A DNA stretch of 64,000 bases. Origin: Henriciella sp045287255 (GTDB lineage Bacteria; Pseudomonadota; Alphaproteobacteria; Caulobacterales; Hyphomonadaceae). The DNA is taken from the NCBI RefSeq assembly GCF_045287255.1, contig NZ_CP137142.1, positions 496,001 through 560,000 of the forward strand, given 5' to 3'. Below, piece after piece: positions 25,628 to 34,546 of this stretch; within the stretch, counting starts at the first letter, position 1, and the number at the start of each line of letters is the position of its first letter. The notes under the pieces are model-generated. The model saw only the letters and a list, made by a program, of their open reading frames with translations, searched no databases and was not told the origin of the DNA. A program made the position numbers and the translations under genes.

Positions 25628-26793
25628 AGCTTGCTGGTCTGAAAGTCCTTGACCTCTCGGCCTTCCTGCCGGGGCCGCACATGACGATGATGATGGCTGA
25701 CCATGGCGCGGATGTGATTATGGTCGAGCCCGCCAATGGCATGGGCGAGCCGGTACGCGAGATTGGCGAGAAAACTACCGATGGCAATTCGGTCTGGCTC
25801 CGCAATGTCGCGCGCGGTAAGCGTAGCCTGAAACTCAACCTGAAAGACGAAGACGGGCGCGACCTTTTCTATCGCCTCGCTGATGAGGCTGATGTCGTGG
25901 TTGAGGCTTTCCGCCCCGGCGTGGTGAAGCGGCTGGGCGTTGATTATGCGACGCTCAAGGCCCGCAACGCGCGTCTGGTCTATTGTTCAATCTCAGCCTT
26001 CGGACAGGATAGCTCGCTGGCCAAAAAGCCCTCTCACGATACGGGTGTTCAGTCGCTGGCGGGCTTGATCGATCTCAACCGTGGTCTGGAAGATGGCAAG
26101 CCCGCTATGCCATCCATTCCTTTCGCCGATGCGTCCGCCTCGCTGATGGCGCTCTCAGCAATCCTGATGGCGCTTTATCGCCGCGAGACGACCGGTCAGG
26201 GCGACTATATCGACATGGCGATGTATGATGCAGCGTTGGCGTGGACACCAAACGTCCTTGGCCCGACCTTTACGGTTGATGCGCATCCACCCGTAAAGAA
26301 TATGCGTAGTTTTGGCGGCTCAGCCCTGACCAATCTCTATGAGACATTTGACGGGCGCTTTATTGCATTCAGTGGGCCGGAGCTGAAATTCGCCACTAAT
26401 CTGCTGACCGCCTTAGGGCGAGAAGACCTGATCGAGATTGCCAAACGTCCACCGGGACCGGAGCAAGCCCCGCTGCGGGCGTTCCTTAAAGAGACAATAG
26501 GCGCAAAACCGCTTGAGCACTGGCTTGCCTTTTTGGAGCCCATCGACTGTGCCTGGGGCTGGGTGCGCAGCCTGAAAGACGCTTTCGACGATCCGTTTAC
26601 CGCAGAGCGCGGCATGGTATTTACCGATGCGCAGGGCCACCGGCATATCGGCCCGCCGATCAAGTTTGCGAATGAGCCACCCGAGCCCAATCCGACTGTC
26701 CCGACCTATGGTGGCGACAGTGTAAAAATCGCGCAGGAAGCTGGCCTGACCGCTGAGCAGATTGAGACCTTACAGAAGAAAGGCGTGATATGA
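25624..26793 (+). CDS. CaiB/BaiF CoA-transferase, copy B
   Basis: This 389-residue protein has LAGLKVLDLSAFLPGPHMTM, ADHGADVIMVEPANGMGEP and the likely catalytic Asp169 in IPFADASASL. It is clearly a type III CoA-transferase but diverges from copy A, so they may form a heteromer or act on two acids. The ATGA overlap at both ends suggests balanced, coupled translation with copy A and the DUF3598 protein. Confidence 0.9.
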   Translation: MKLAGLKVLDLSAFLPGPHMTMMMADHGADVIMVEPANGMGEPVREIGEKTTDGNSVWLRNVARGKRSLKLNLKDEDGRDLFYRLADEADVVVEAFRPGVVKRLGVDYATLKARNARLVYCSISAFGQDSSLAKKPSHDTGVQSLAGLIDLNRGLEDGKPAMPSIPFADASASLMALSAILMALYRRETTGQGDYIDMAMYDAALAWTPNVLGPTFTVDAHPPVKNMRSFGGSALTNLYETFDGRFIAFSGPELKFATNLLTALGREDLIEIAKRPPGPEQAPLRAFLKETIGAKPLEHWLAFLEPIDCAWGWVRSLKDAFDDPFTAERGMVFTDAQGHRHIGPPIKFANEPPEPNPTVPTYGGDSVKIAQEAGLTAEQIETLQKKGVI

Positions 26794-27230
26794 CCGAACT
26801 TCGTTTCCCCGCCCATCGCGCCCATGAGGGTATTTGGACCGGCACCTATCGCCATGTCGATGCGCAGGGACGAGAGGAAGAGTTGATTACCTCGCATGTG
26901 ACCTGCCTGTTTCCGGAAGAAGACGGTGTTTTCTATCGTCAGATCATTCATCTAACCCATCCTGATGGCTCGATCACAGAGGCCGGGTTTGATGGCGTGG
27001 ATAAGGGGGATCACCTCTGGTTCGATACGCCGACTTTTATTGGGAAAAGTTGGGAGACGCAGGACGGCGTGATCCTGCTCAACCTCCAGCGCAAGGACGA
27101 ACCCGGCGCGCACTTCGTTGAAGCCATTATCATGGGCGAGGGTGGCAAGCACCGCGCGCGAACCTGGCACTGGTTCAAGGACGGGCAGCTCTACCGCCGG
27201 ACGCTCTGTGACGAGGTTCGGAAGGCTTAG
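26790..27230 (+). CDS. DUF3598 family protein (calycin-like), copy 2
   Basis: This 146-residue paralogue of the protein at 3717 shares AHEGIWTGTYRHVDAQG, FPEEDGVFYRQIIHLTHPDG and RARTWHWFKDGQLYRRTLCD. It is cytosolic and ends the CitE-like operon. Its stop overlaps the convergent GntR gene by three bases. Being locked by overlap to a CoA-transferase makes a direct role in the same pathway likely. It may carry or isomerise the substrate; no reaction is known. Confidence 0.65.
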   Translation: MTELRFPAHRAHEGIWTGTYRHVDAQGREEELITSHVTCLFPEEDGVFYRQIIHLTHPDGSITEAGFDGVDKGDHLWFDTPTFIGKSWETQDGVILLNLQRKDEPGAHFVEAIIMGEGGKHRARTWHWFKDGQLYRRTLCDEVRKA

Positions 27231-27940
27231 CCCTTCGCCCGGTCAAGCCGCATTTCATAGGCAAAACGCCCGGCCGGGTGCAGGCTTTCAGAAAACAGGA
27301 TGATGTCGCCCTTGGCATCACGATAGCGCCGCACCGTGCGCAGCGCAGGTGAGCCCTTTTCCACGCCCAGACGATCGGCCTGACTTTTGTTCAGGGCCAC
27401 TGCTTCCATGCGTTGAACCACGCGGTCAATCGTAATCGCGTGATGGCCATCCAGCCATTCAGAGATCGAACCGGGAAGGGTCTCAACCGTTTTCTTATCT
27501 GGGGCATATTCGCTTCGAACATAGACTGCGGTAATCGCCTGAGGCTGCTCATCACCAACCCGCCGGAAACCGATATATTGTCGATAGTTTCCGGTTAGGC
27601 CAAGGCGGTCCAGCGTATCCTCATCAGCGTCCTGCATCACGGTCACGTCAAACCGCGTATGCCGGGCATATTGCAGGATGGAATCGAAGTCGCCAATCGG
27701 TTGGGCAAAGGCCGGGGCGCCCGGCGCACTGACGATTGTTCCTGCGCCGCGCCGCCGCTCAATCAGGTGATCATCGGTCAGGATGCGCAGGGCTTCACGG
27801 GCTGTGTGCCGGGAAATACTATGCTCTGCGCAAAGCTCCATTTCTGTCGGCAAGCTGTCACCGGGTTTGTAAGTGCCATTGGTGATTTGCTCACGCAGCA
27901 TGTCGGCAATCTGGCGATAGCGTGGGGCCTGGTTCGTCAT
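27227..27940 (-). CDS. GntR/HutC-family transcriptional regulator 1
   Basis: This 237-residue protein has an N-terminal winged helix (RYRQIADMLREQITNGTYKP, then ISRHTAREALRILTDDHLIE with the RRGAGT wing) and a C-terminal UTRA sensor domain from about residue 85, ending ILFSESLHPAGRFAYEMRLD. HutC-type repressors of this build bind GTC-YR-GAC-like dyads and are released by a small ligand. It follows the CoA-transferase gene by two bases in the leftward operon, whose shared divergent promoter holds a motif B palindrome, so auto-control through motif B is the simplest reading. Confidence 0.9.
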   Translation of the reverse strand: MTNQAPRYRQIADMLREQITNGTYKPGDSLPTEMELCAEHSISRHTAREALRILTDDHLIERRRGAGTIVSAPGAPAFAQPIGDFDSILQYARHTRFDVTVMQDADEDTLDRLGLTGNYRQYIGFRRVGDEQPQAITAVYVRSEYAPDKKTVETLPGSISEWLDGHHAITIDRVVQRMEAVALNKSQADRLGVEKGSPALRTVRRYRDAKGDIILFSESLHPAGRFAYEMRLDRAKG

Positions 27941-27942
27941 AT

Positions 27943-29199
27943 TTACAGCGTCCTCCGAATGTCATCCCACGCGTTGGATAGATTATCGCGAAACGCAGGG
28001 TCGGCAATGGCGATCAGTGCCGCAGCGCGCTGATCAATCGTCTTTCCGCGCAAGTCGGCAACACCATGCTCCGTCACAACTGTGCCGACATCAGCCCGCG
28101 CGATCGACGTCGCATCCGCCGGCAGGCGAGGCACGATCCGGCTGATTGTACCTTTGCGCGCCGTTGAGGTCAGCGCCACAATTGCCCGCCCGCCATCGGA
28201 TGCCGCCCCTCCGCGCAGGAAATCCACTAGGCCACCCGTGCCGGAAACCTGCTTGCCGCCAATAAACTCAGCATTGGCCTGCCCAAACAGGTCGACCTCA
28301 ATGCAGGAATTGATCGCCTTGAAGTTCGGGATGGCCGCCAGTGTTGTGATCGCATGGGTGTGCCGGACAGGCCGAAAGGCAATCCGAGGATCGCTTGCGG
28401 CGCGTTCATACAGGGCATCTGTGCCAAGTGCGACACCCGTCGTGATGGCTCCGGCCTCATTTGCGATACAGCCTTGATCGAGAAGGCCGAGCAGCGGGTC
28501 GGAAATCATCCCAGCATGGATTTTCAGATCCTTATGGCTGGTCAGTTTCTGAAGAACCGCTTGTTGCACATTGCCGAGGCCAAATTGCAGCGTGTCCCCC
28601 GGCTGAATAAGGCTGGCAATATGCTCCCCAATCGCCGCGAACGTCTCCGGCAAACTCGCCGCCTCAACCTCTACAAGCGGTGTATCGATCTCGCTGACAT
28701 ATTGAAACCGCGAGAGCGGAACGCTCAGGCCGTCTTTCGGACGGGGCATAGCCTGATTGATCAAAGCCATAACAGGAATATCCGCGCGCTCCAGAATCTC
28801 GTTTGAAAAGTCAGCCGAGACGCCAAGGCTGATCTGCCCGTTCTGATCTGGAGGGGTCACCATAACGACCGCGCCATCAAGCGGGGTCTGGCTGAGATGC
28901 CTTACGCTTTGGGTATAAGACAGCGGGAGGAAGCGCGTGCGCCCGGCATCAAAGGATGGGCGCAGAACCGGGGACAGAAATATCGTCTCGGCTTGAGCTT
29001 CTTCATGCAGGCCCGCCCAATCGGTCGTGTTCACGCCGGGAATCCAGATGCCGGTAAAGGTCAGCCCGCGTGCCAGCTCAGGTGTTTTCTGCAAACCCGC
29101 GACCAAAGCCAATGGCTCGCCACTGCATCCCGCGACATAGAGACGAGCTTTTTCCGGCATATCCTGTCTGAGCTGTGTGAAAGCCTCAATTGGCGTCAT
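27943..29199 (-). CDS. Acetyl-CoA hydrolase / 4-hydroxybutyrate-type CoA-transferase
   Basis: This 418-residue type I CoA-transferase has INSCIEVDLFGQANAEFIGG with the catalytic Glu, then VSGTGGLVDFLRGGAASDGG and VALTSTARKGTISRIVP. A longer upstream start is rejected because AGGAAA precedes this ATG and the extension enters the operator. The family includes itaconate CoA-transferase (RipA-like), acetyl-CoA hydrolase and 4-hydroxybutyrate CoA-transferase. With the CitE-like and MaoC genes across the locus it completes an itaconate-like set, although the substrate is not proven. It is transcribed with GntR regulator 1. Confidence 0.88.
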   Translation of the reverse strand: MTPIEAFTQLRQDMPEKARLYVAGCSGEPLALVAGLQKTPELARGLTFTGIWIPGVNTTDWAGLHEEAQAETIFLSPVLRPSFDAGRTRFLPLSYTQSVRHLSQTPLDGAVVMVTPPDQNGQISLGVSADFSNEILERADIPVMALINQAMPRPKDGLSVPLSRFQYVSEIDTPLVEVEAASLPETFAAIGEHIASLIQPGDTLQFGLGNVQQAVLQKLTSHKDLKIHAGMISDPLLGLLDQGCIANEAGAITTGVALGTDALYERAASDPRIAFRPVRHTHAITTLAAIPNFKAINSCIEVDLFGQANAEFIGGKQVSGTGGLVDFLRGGAASDGGRAIVALTSTARKGTISRIVPRLPADATSIARADVGTVVTEHGVADLRGKTIDQRAAALIAIADPAFRDNLSNAWDDIRRTL

Positions 29200-29234
29200 T
29201 GCGATTTTTCCTGCGATTGCGTCACTTTGTGGTT

Positions 29235-29253
29235 CACTCTTTCCTAAAGAGTG
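29235..29253. repeat. Inverted repeat in the divergent promoter
   Basis: CACTCTTT and AAAGAGTG form a perfect 8-base inverted repeat around CCT. It lies in the 69-base gap between the CoA-transferase and the first MmgE/PrpD gene, just left of the motif B site. It may be a second regulator site or part of a promoter. Confidence 0.5.
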
Positions 29254-29267
29254 TGCTAGCAAAAGCA

Positions 29268-29281
29268 AATGTCCGGACAAA
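29268..29281. promoter_or_regulatory. Motif B operator overlapping a start codon
   Basis: AATGTCCGGACAAA contains the motif B core TGTCCGGACA, and the ATG of the MmgE/PrpD gene is inside it. A bound GntR regulator would block both initiation regions of the divergent operons. Confidence 0.75.
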
Positions 29282-30561
29282 TTGCAAATCCGACTCTCTT
29301 ACAACGCCTGGCGAGCTATCTTGCGCGCCCGGTTGATACGGGTGCGCAGGCGCGGGCGAACCTGCATTTGCTGGACTGGGTTGGCTGCGCAATTGCCGGG
29401 GCGGTTGAACCCGCAGGTAAAATGCTCAAACAGGCCAAACCTGCAGGTCCATCCGGTGAAGCTTTCTATTGGGGCGGGATTGGCAACATTCTGGAAATGG
29501 ATGATGTCGACAAGCGCGCGCTGCTTCATCCCGGCCCGAGCATCATCCCAGCGGCCTTGGTGTGCGCAGACGAAGCTGGGCAAAGTGGTGAAGCCCTCAT
29601 CAAAGGGATTGTCCACGGTTACGAAGCCACGATCCGGCTGGGTCGCGCGGTTGGAACAGGGCATTACGCGCTCTGGCACAGCACCGGGACTTGCGGTCCG
29701 ATTGGCGCAGCGGCAGCTTGTGCCTCACTCTTGGGCCTTGATGATACCCAAACCGCCCATGCGCTGGCTCTGGCAATGAGTCAGGCGAGCGGCCTTTGGC
29801 AAACCCGGCATGAGCCTGCGAGTATGGGTAAACAGCTTCATACCGCTCATGCTGCCCGAGCCGGGTATGAAGCCGCGCGATTGGCAAAAGCAGGGTTTAC
29901 CGGGCCTCTGACCATTCTCGAAGGTGAGCAGGGTTTCTTTGCTGCGACCTGTCCGGGTGCAGATCCGGCGGATATTTTGGCGACTTATGAGAGCGACTGG
30001 CTGATCCATGATGTCAGCTTCAAACCGTGGCCGGCCTGTCGTCATGCCCATGCAGTCATCGATGCGGCTTTGGCCCTGTCCAAACAGACAGATATGAGCG
30101 GCCCGATTGAGGTGCGCACCTATGGCGATGCCTTGAAATTCTGTGACAAGCCAAACCCGCAAACCGTAATTGAGGCAAAGTTCTCGCTCCAGCACGCTGT
30201 AGCGGTATGTGTCGTGCGCGGAGAGCCGCAATTGGAGGATTTCCTGCCCGGGGCGATTGAAGATCCAGCCATGAAGGCCGTGCGGGCGCGTGTTAACGTT
30301 GCCGAGGCTGAGCCTTACGCTTCCGCCTATCCTGCCCGCTTTGGGGGTGAGGTCTCGGCCAATGGTGTCACCGCCAAAGCCCCGGATGCTTTAGGCGATC
30401 CTGAAAATCCGGTTTCGGCGCAGCAGATTGAGGGTAAGGCGCTCACGCTGATGAAAGCTGGCGGGATGGAAGATGACGCTGCCACCAATCTTTTGGCACT
30501 TGCCAAAGACCCTTCTAAGCTGCCCGATTTAGTCGGGGTTTTAAGAGGGGTATTGGGATGA
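29269..30561 (+). CDS. MmgE/PrpD family protein, copy 1
   Basis: This 430-residue protein fits MmgE/PrpD: ANLHLLDWVGCAIAGAVEPA at the N-terminus, LHPGPSIIPAAL, GYEATIRLGRAVGTGHYALW, SFKPWPACRHAHAVIDAALA. The family contains 2-methylcitrate dehydratase, cis-aconitate decarboxylase and imminosuccinate-type epimerases, acting on tricarboxylate-like ligands. The ATG chosen lies inside the motif B operator and no clear Shine-Dalgarno is visible, so initiation may be leaderless or further downstream. It overlaps a second family member by four bases. Confidence 0.85.
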   Translation: MSGQIANPTLLQRLASYLARPVDTGAQARANLHLLDWVGCAIAGAVEPAGKMLKQAKPAGPSGEAFYWGGIGNILEMDDVDKRALLHPGPSIIPAALVCADEAGQSGEALIKGIVHGYEATIRLGRAVGTGHYALWHSTGTCGPIGAAAACASLLGLDDTQTAHALALAMSQASGLWQTRHEPASMGKQLHTAHAARAGYEAARLAKAGFTGPLTILEGEQGFFAATCPGADPADILATYESDWLIHDVSFKPWPACRHAHAVIDAALALSKQTDMSGPIEVRTYGDALKFCDKPNPQTVIEAKFSLQHAVAVCVVRGEPQLEDFLPGAIEDPAMKAVRARVNVAEAEPYASAYPARFGGEVSANGVTAKAPDALGDPENPVSAQQIEGKALTLMKAGGMEDDAATNLLALAKDPSKLPDLVGVLRGVLG

Positions 30562-31931
30562 GTGGAATGATTGACGCTGTTGTCGCCCATGGTCTTGGCG
30601 CGCAATATGGCGACCTCCCGGAAGAGGCCCGTAAAGCCGTACAGACTTATCTGCTCGATACACTCGGGGTGGGTATTGCCGGGGCAGCCGTGCCACTGAC
30701 AGCACGGGTTCGCGCCGCGGCGGGGCATTGGGCGGATAGTGGTACGGCCCATGTCTGGGGCCAGAACGCGATCCAGACCACGCCGGCCAATGCTGCCTTT
30801 ATCAATGGTTTTCAGATTCACTGTCAGGAATTTGACTGCGTACACGAACCCGCCGTGGTCCATCCGCTCGCGACCATCCTGTCTGCCTTAATGGCTGAAT
30901 GCGATGCGCAGGGCGGGGTGAGCGGTCCTGATCTCGCGATGGCGATGACCGTTGCCGTCGACCTCGCTACAGGGATCGGCATCAGTGTCACCAGCCCGAT
31001 CAAATTTTTCCGTCCGGCCAATGCAGGAATCTTCGGTGCGACCCTCGGCGTCTCCCGCTTGCGTGGCTTTACACCAGAGCAAGCCAAGGACGCGCTTGGT
31101 TACGCTCTCGCCTTCAATTCCGGCACGATGCAGGCTCATGTCGAGGGCAAACCTGCGCTGCCCGTGCAGATTGGCAATGCGGCCCGCGGAGCGATTATGG
31201 CCTGTGATATGGCGCAAGCGGGCATGCCCGGACCGCATGACAGCCTCGAAGGGCCATTCGGTTATTTCGCTCTGTTTGAGGACGAGGCCGACCCAACAGA
31301 AGTGATTGCCTCGCTCGGCAAGGTCTGGCGCATCGCAGAGGTCAGCCACAAGCCGTTTCCAACCGGGCGCGCCGCGCAGGGTGGTATTGTCCTGATGCAG
31401 AAATTGCGCGCGCAGGGTGTGACCCCTGAAAATGTTGAGCATATCAAGCTGACCGCCCCGCCGATCATTCATCGTCTTGTCGGGCGCCCGATCAGGCCGG
31501 ATATGGCGGTCAATTATGCCCGTCTCTGCTTCCAGTTTTCCGGCGCCGTAGCCCTGCGAACGGGTAATGTTGGCCTCACTGACTTCAGCGAAGAGGCGCT
31601 GCGCGATGCAGACACTTATGCGCTGGGCCAGCGGATCGAGGTTGTCGACGATGGCTCGCCTGACCCGGCAGCCTTCGTCCCACAAGTCGCGCGCGCCACG
31701 CTCAAGGATGGGGGCGTGGTCGAGGCCCGGATCGATGCGCTGTATGGCTCGCCCGCTGACCCGATGAGCGAAGCGGCGCATCTGAATAAGTTTCGCGCCT
31801 GCGTCGATTTCGGCTTTGGGACCCCGCGCCCGGACATCGCGGATCAACTGATCACTTTGACAAATAATCTGGAGGCTGTGACGGACGTTCGCCTGCTCAG
31901 CCGCCTCGCTGCTGGACTGGAGGCCAAATGA
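30558..31931 (+). CDS. MmgE/PrpD family protein, copy 2
   Basis: This 457-residue paralogue has TYLLDTLGVGIAGAAVPLTA, FQIHCQEFDCVHEPAVVHP, and VSHKPFPTGRAAQGGIVLMQ. It differs enough from copy 1 that the two could form a hetero-oligomer or act on successive intermediates. Dehydration, decarboxylation and isomerisation all occur in this family. Coupled to copy 1 (ATGA) and to the PaaK-like ligase (ATGATG). Confidence 0.85.
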   Translation: MSGMIDAVVAHGLGAQYGDLPEEARKAVQTYLLDTLGVGIAGAAVPLTARVRAAAGHWADSGTAHVWGQNAIQTTPANAAFINGFQIHCQEFDCVHEPAVVHPLATILSALMAECDAQGGVSGPDLAMAMTVAVDLATGIGISVTSPIKFFRPANAGIFGATLGVSRLRGFTPEQAKDALGYALAFNSGTMQAHVEGKPALPVQIGNAARGAIMACDMAQAGMPGPHDSLEGPFGYFALFEDEADPTEVIASLGKVWRIAEVSHKPFPTGRAAQGGIVLMQKLRAQGVTPENVEHIKLTAPPIIHRLVGRPIRPDMAVNYARLCFQFSGAVALRTGNVGLTDFSEEALRDADTYALGQRIEVVDDGSPDPAAFVPQVARATLKDGGVVEARIDALYGSPADPMSEAAHLNKFRACVDFGFGTPRPDIADQLITLTNNLEAVTDVRLLSRLAAGLEAK

Positions 31932-33325
31932 TGGCTGCGCAACACAAGACCTATTTCAACTCTGTCGATTGGGAGGCGCTGCAGCGTGATCACCCGATCG
32001 GTGATGACTTCGTGACCTTCGCCAAGAAAAGTCAGGATGAAATTCGTGCGCATCAGGAAAAACTGTTTGCCCGCTGTGTTGATCGCGCCTGGAAAGTTCC
32101 GTTCTACCAGAAGCTCTGGGGTGATGCCGGGATTGAACCGGGCGACATTAAAGGCCTCGACACGCTGCCTTCCCTGCCCGTCTTCGACAAAGCCGACATC
32201 ATGGACAGCATCGCCCGTAACCCGCCACTGGGCGATTTCGCCGGGTTTGAAAGCCATGAGGGTGGCCGACCACCCGTCATCATGCACACCACCTCCGGTA
32301 CGACGGGAACACCGCAAGTGCTCCTTTTCGGGGCTAAGAGCCGGGAAGCGCAAAACTTGCTGCTGGGTCGGCTTTACCGTTTTCAGGGCCTGCGCCCGGA
32401 TGATGTCGTGCACTCGGTCTATGGCCACGGCATGATCAATGGCGGCCACTATGTCCGCGAGAGCGTGATCCACTGGACCAGCGCGATTTTCATGTCTGCC
32501 GGGACCGGGGTTGAGACCCGTTCTGTGCGCCAGGTCGAACTGATGCGCGATTTCGGTGCGACCGTCATTGTTGGCTTTGCCGACTATATCAAAAAGCTCG
32601 CCCGCGTTGCGGTAGAGCAGGGGATCGACCCGGTAAAAGACCTCAATATCCGTATGGTTTCCGGTCACTTGGGCCGTGAAGATAAGCAAAGCCTGTCTGA
32701 AAGCTGGGGCGGGGTTGAGTGTTTTGACTGGTATGGCGTTGGCGATACGGGCTGTATTGCCGGTGAAGGTCCGGACCGGGATGGGCTCTATGTCATGGAA
32801 GATGCGCAATTCCTTGAGGTTTGCGACATTGATAGCGGCGCGCCGCTCGCCGATGGAGCGCAGGGCGATATGGTCTGTACCTGCCTCTACAAGGACGACA
32901 TCTATCCGATCATCCGGTTCAACACCCATGACGTGACCAAGGTGAAAACCGGATCGTCTTCTCTGGGCCTGAACTTCAAGCGGATTGAGGGCTTCCTCGG
33001 GCGCTCGGACAATATGGTGAAGATTCGCGGCATCAATATCTTCCCACAAGCCATGGGGCCACTGCTCGAAGAGGTGTCCAGCTTTGCCGGAGAGTTCATC
33101 TGTAAAGCCGAGCGCGATGCCGCTGGCCGGGATGAGTTCATTGTCTGCGCCGAGGTCAATGGCCCACAAGGTGAGGCCGAAGTGTCAAAGTATAAGGCGC
33201 TCCTGAAACAGAAGATCGGCATCGATTGTGGTGTTGAGCTTTCTGGGCCGGGCAGCCTTGCCGCCCTGACCCAGACTGAAGTAAGACAAAAGCCCATTCG
33301 ACTTATTGATGAGCGGTTCAAATGA
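31928..33325 (+). CDS. Phenylacetate-CoA ligase-like AMP-forming enzyme (PaaK type)
   Basis: This 465-residue adenylate-forming enzyme has the P-loop-like TTSGTTGTPQ near residue 120, EGFLGRSDNMVKIRGINIFP near 353 and a C-terminal Lys in VRQKPIRLIDERF. It activates an acid to the acyl-CoA using ATP. PaaK relatives act on aryl- or arylacetic acids but also on other acids, so the partner here is open. It sits between the MmgE/PrpD and amidase genes, with overlapping starts and stops. Confidence 0.88.
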   Translation: MMAAQHKTYFNSVDWEALQRDHPIGDDFVTFAKKSQDEIRAHQEKLFARCVDRAWKVPFYQKLWGDAGIEPGDIKGLDTLPSLPVFDKADIMDSIARNPPLGDFAGFESHEGGRPPVIMHTTSGTTGTPQVLLFGAKSREAQNLLLGRLYRFQGLRPDDVVHSVYGHGMINGGHYVRESVIHWTSAIFMSAGTGVETRSVRQVELMRDFGATVIVGFADYIKKLARVAVEQGIDPVKDLNIRMVSGHLGREDKQSLSESWGGVECFDWYGVGDTGCIAGEGPDRDGLYVMEDAQFLEVCDIDSGAPLADGAQGDMVCTCLYKDDIYPIIRFNTHDVTKVKTGSSSLGLNFKRIEGFLGRSDNMVKIRGINIFPQAMGPLLEEVSSFAGEFICKAERDAAGRDEFIVCAEVNGPQGEAEVSKYKALLKQKIGIDCGVELSGPGSLAALTQTEVRQKPIRLIDERFK

Positions 33326-34545
33326 GCCGCCCCGATTATCGCGCCCGGATTGCCGATCTGAATGGTGATCTCAATGCCTTTCTTGACCTGTCCGATGAGG
33401 CGCAGGGCGATGGTCTCTGCTGGGGCGTAAAATCAAATATCGCGATCAAGGGCTTGCCGCTGACGGCCGGGATTGAGGCCTATCGCCACCGCATTGCGGA
33501 AGAAAACGCGACCGTCATCTCCCGTATCCGTGCCTCTGGCGGGACAGTTCTCGGCACGGTGAACATGCATGAAGGCGCACTCGGTGCGACCACCGATAAT
33601 GAAGCCTATGGCCGAACCCAGAACCCCTGGCGCAAGGGGCTGACACCCGGAGGATCTTCTGGCGGTTCAGGCGCGGCGGTTGCTGCTGGCCTCTGCGATG
33701 TTGCGCTCGGGACTGATACAATGGGCAGTGTGCGTATCCCGGCGGCCTATTGCGGCGTGCAGGGGCATAAGCCAACCAGTGGCATTGTCCCCGATGAAGG
33801 CGTTGTGCCGCTTTCAACCACGCTGGACCATGTCGGCCCCTTGGCGCGCGATGTCGAAACGCTTTGGCAGGCTATGCACGTGCTCGCCGATTGGGGGCCA
33901 GCGCCCGCGCTTGAGCCTGCGATCCTTTCGGGGCTGCGGATCGGGGTGTGGAATGGGGGCGGCACGGTTGATCTCACTTTGCCCGTCAGCGCCGGATTTG
34001 AAGCCGTCGCAGCCAGACTCGCCAAAGCCGGGGCAAAAACGAAAGCCTTCACACCCCCCGTCTATGACTATTCCCGCTCCCGCCGCGCCGGGCTTCTGAT
34101 CTCTGAGGTCGAGGGCGCGAAAGAACATGGCGTGACCGCTGAAGGCGATCAGCCCGAGGGCTTCAGCGAGACCTTTATGGGCCTGATGCAATGGGGCATG
34201 CGCCAGTCACCAGAGAAGCTGGATGCCGCCTATGCGCATATCGCCGAGGTTCATCACGCAGCTATGCAGGTCTGGGACGAGGTCGATTTCGTCATCGCCC
34301 CAACGGCCCCGCAACAAGCCTTCGGCTTTGATGATCCCGTCCCCGCCAATCAGGCCGATTTCACCGCCTGGGCCGACTTTGCTTATCTACCTGCTACTGC
34401 CGTCTTTACAGGGCTCTGTTCAGACGGCCTGCCGCTCTCGTGTCAGATCATCGGACCAGAAGGCAGCGATCAAGAGACTTTGAAAGCCGCTGCTGCGGTC
34501 GAGGCGCTCCTTGGCAAACCACCCATGCCAAAAGGGTATGAGTAG
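33322..34545 (+). CDS. Amidase signature family hydrolase
   Basis: This 407-residue protein has the amidase signature with catalytic Lys in WGVKSNIAI near residue 36, then GGSSGGSGAAVAAG (cis-Ser) and GTDTMGSVRIPAAYCGVQGH (Ser nucleophile region) near residues 110-155. Members hydrolyse carboxamides or carbamates such as allophanate or half-amides. It ends the rightward operon that began at 29269. Its presence next to imidase-like NodB-fold proteins suggests removal of amide nitrogen. Confidence 0.9.
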   Translation: MSRPDYRARIADLNGDLNAFLDLSDEAQGDGLCWGVKSNIAIKGLPLTAGIEAYRHRIAEENATVISRIRASGGTVLGTVNMHEGALGATTDNEAYGRTQNPWRKGLTPGGSSGGSGAAVAAGLCDVALGTDTMGSVRIPAAYCGVQGHKPTSGIVPDEGVVPLSTTLDHVGPLARDVETLWQAMHVLADWGPAPALEPAILSGLRIGVWNGGGTVDLTLPVSAGFEAVAARLAKAGAKTKAFTPPVYDYSRSRRAGLLISEVEGAKEHGVTAEGDQPEGFSETFMGLMQWGMRQSPEKLDAAYAHIAEVHHAAMQVWDEVDFVIAPTAPQQAFGFDDPVPANQADFTAWADFAYLPATAVFTGLCSDGLPLSCQIIGPEGSDQETLKAAAAVEALLGKPPMPKGYE

Positions 34546-34546
34546 T

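Noticed and set aside
30888..31847. 319-residue frame opposite the second MmgE/PrpD gene
   Set aside because: Long antisense frames are common in this GC range; the sense frame matches MmgE/PrpD and has overlapping neighbours.
31844..33169. 441-residue frame opposite the PaaK-like ligase gene
   Set aside because: The sense frame has adenylation motifs and coupled start/stop overlaps; the antisense translation has no recognised motif.
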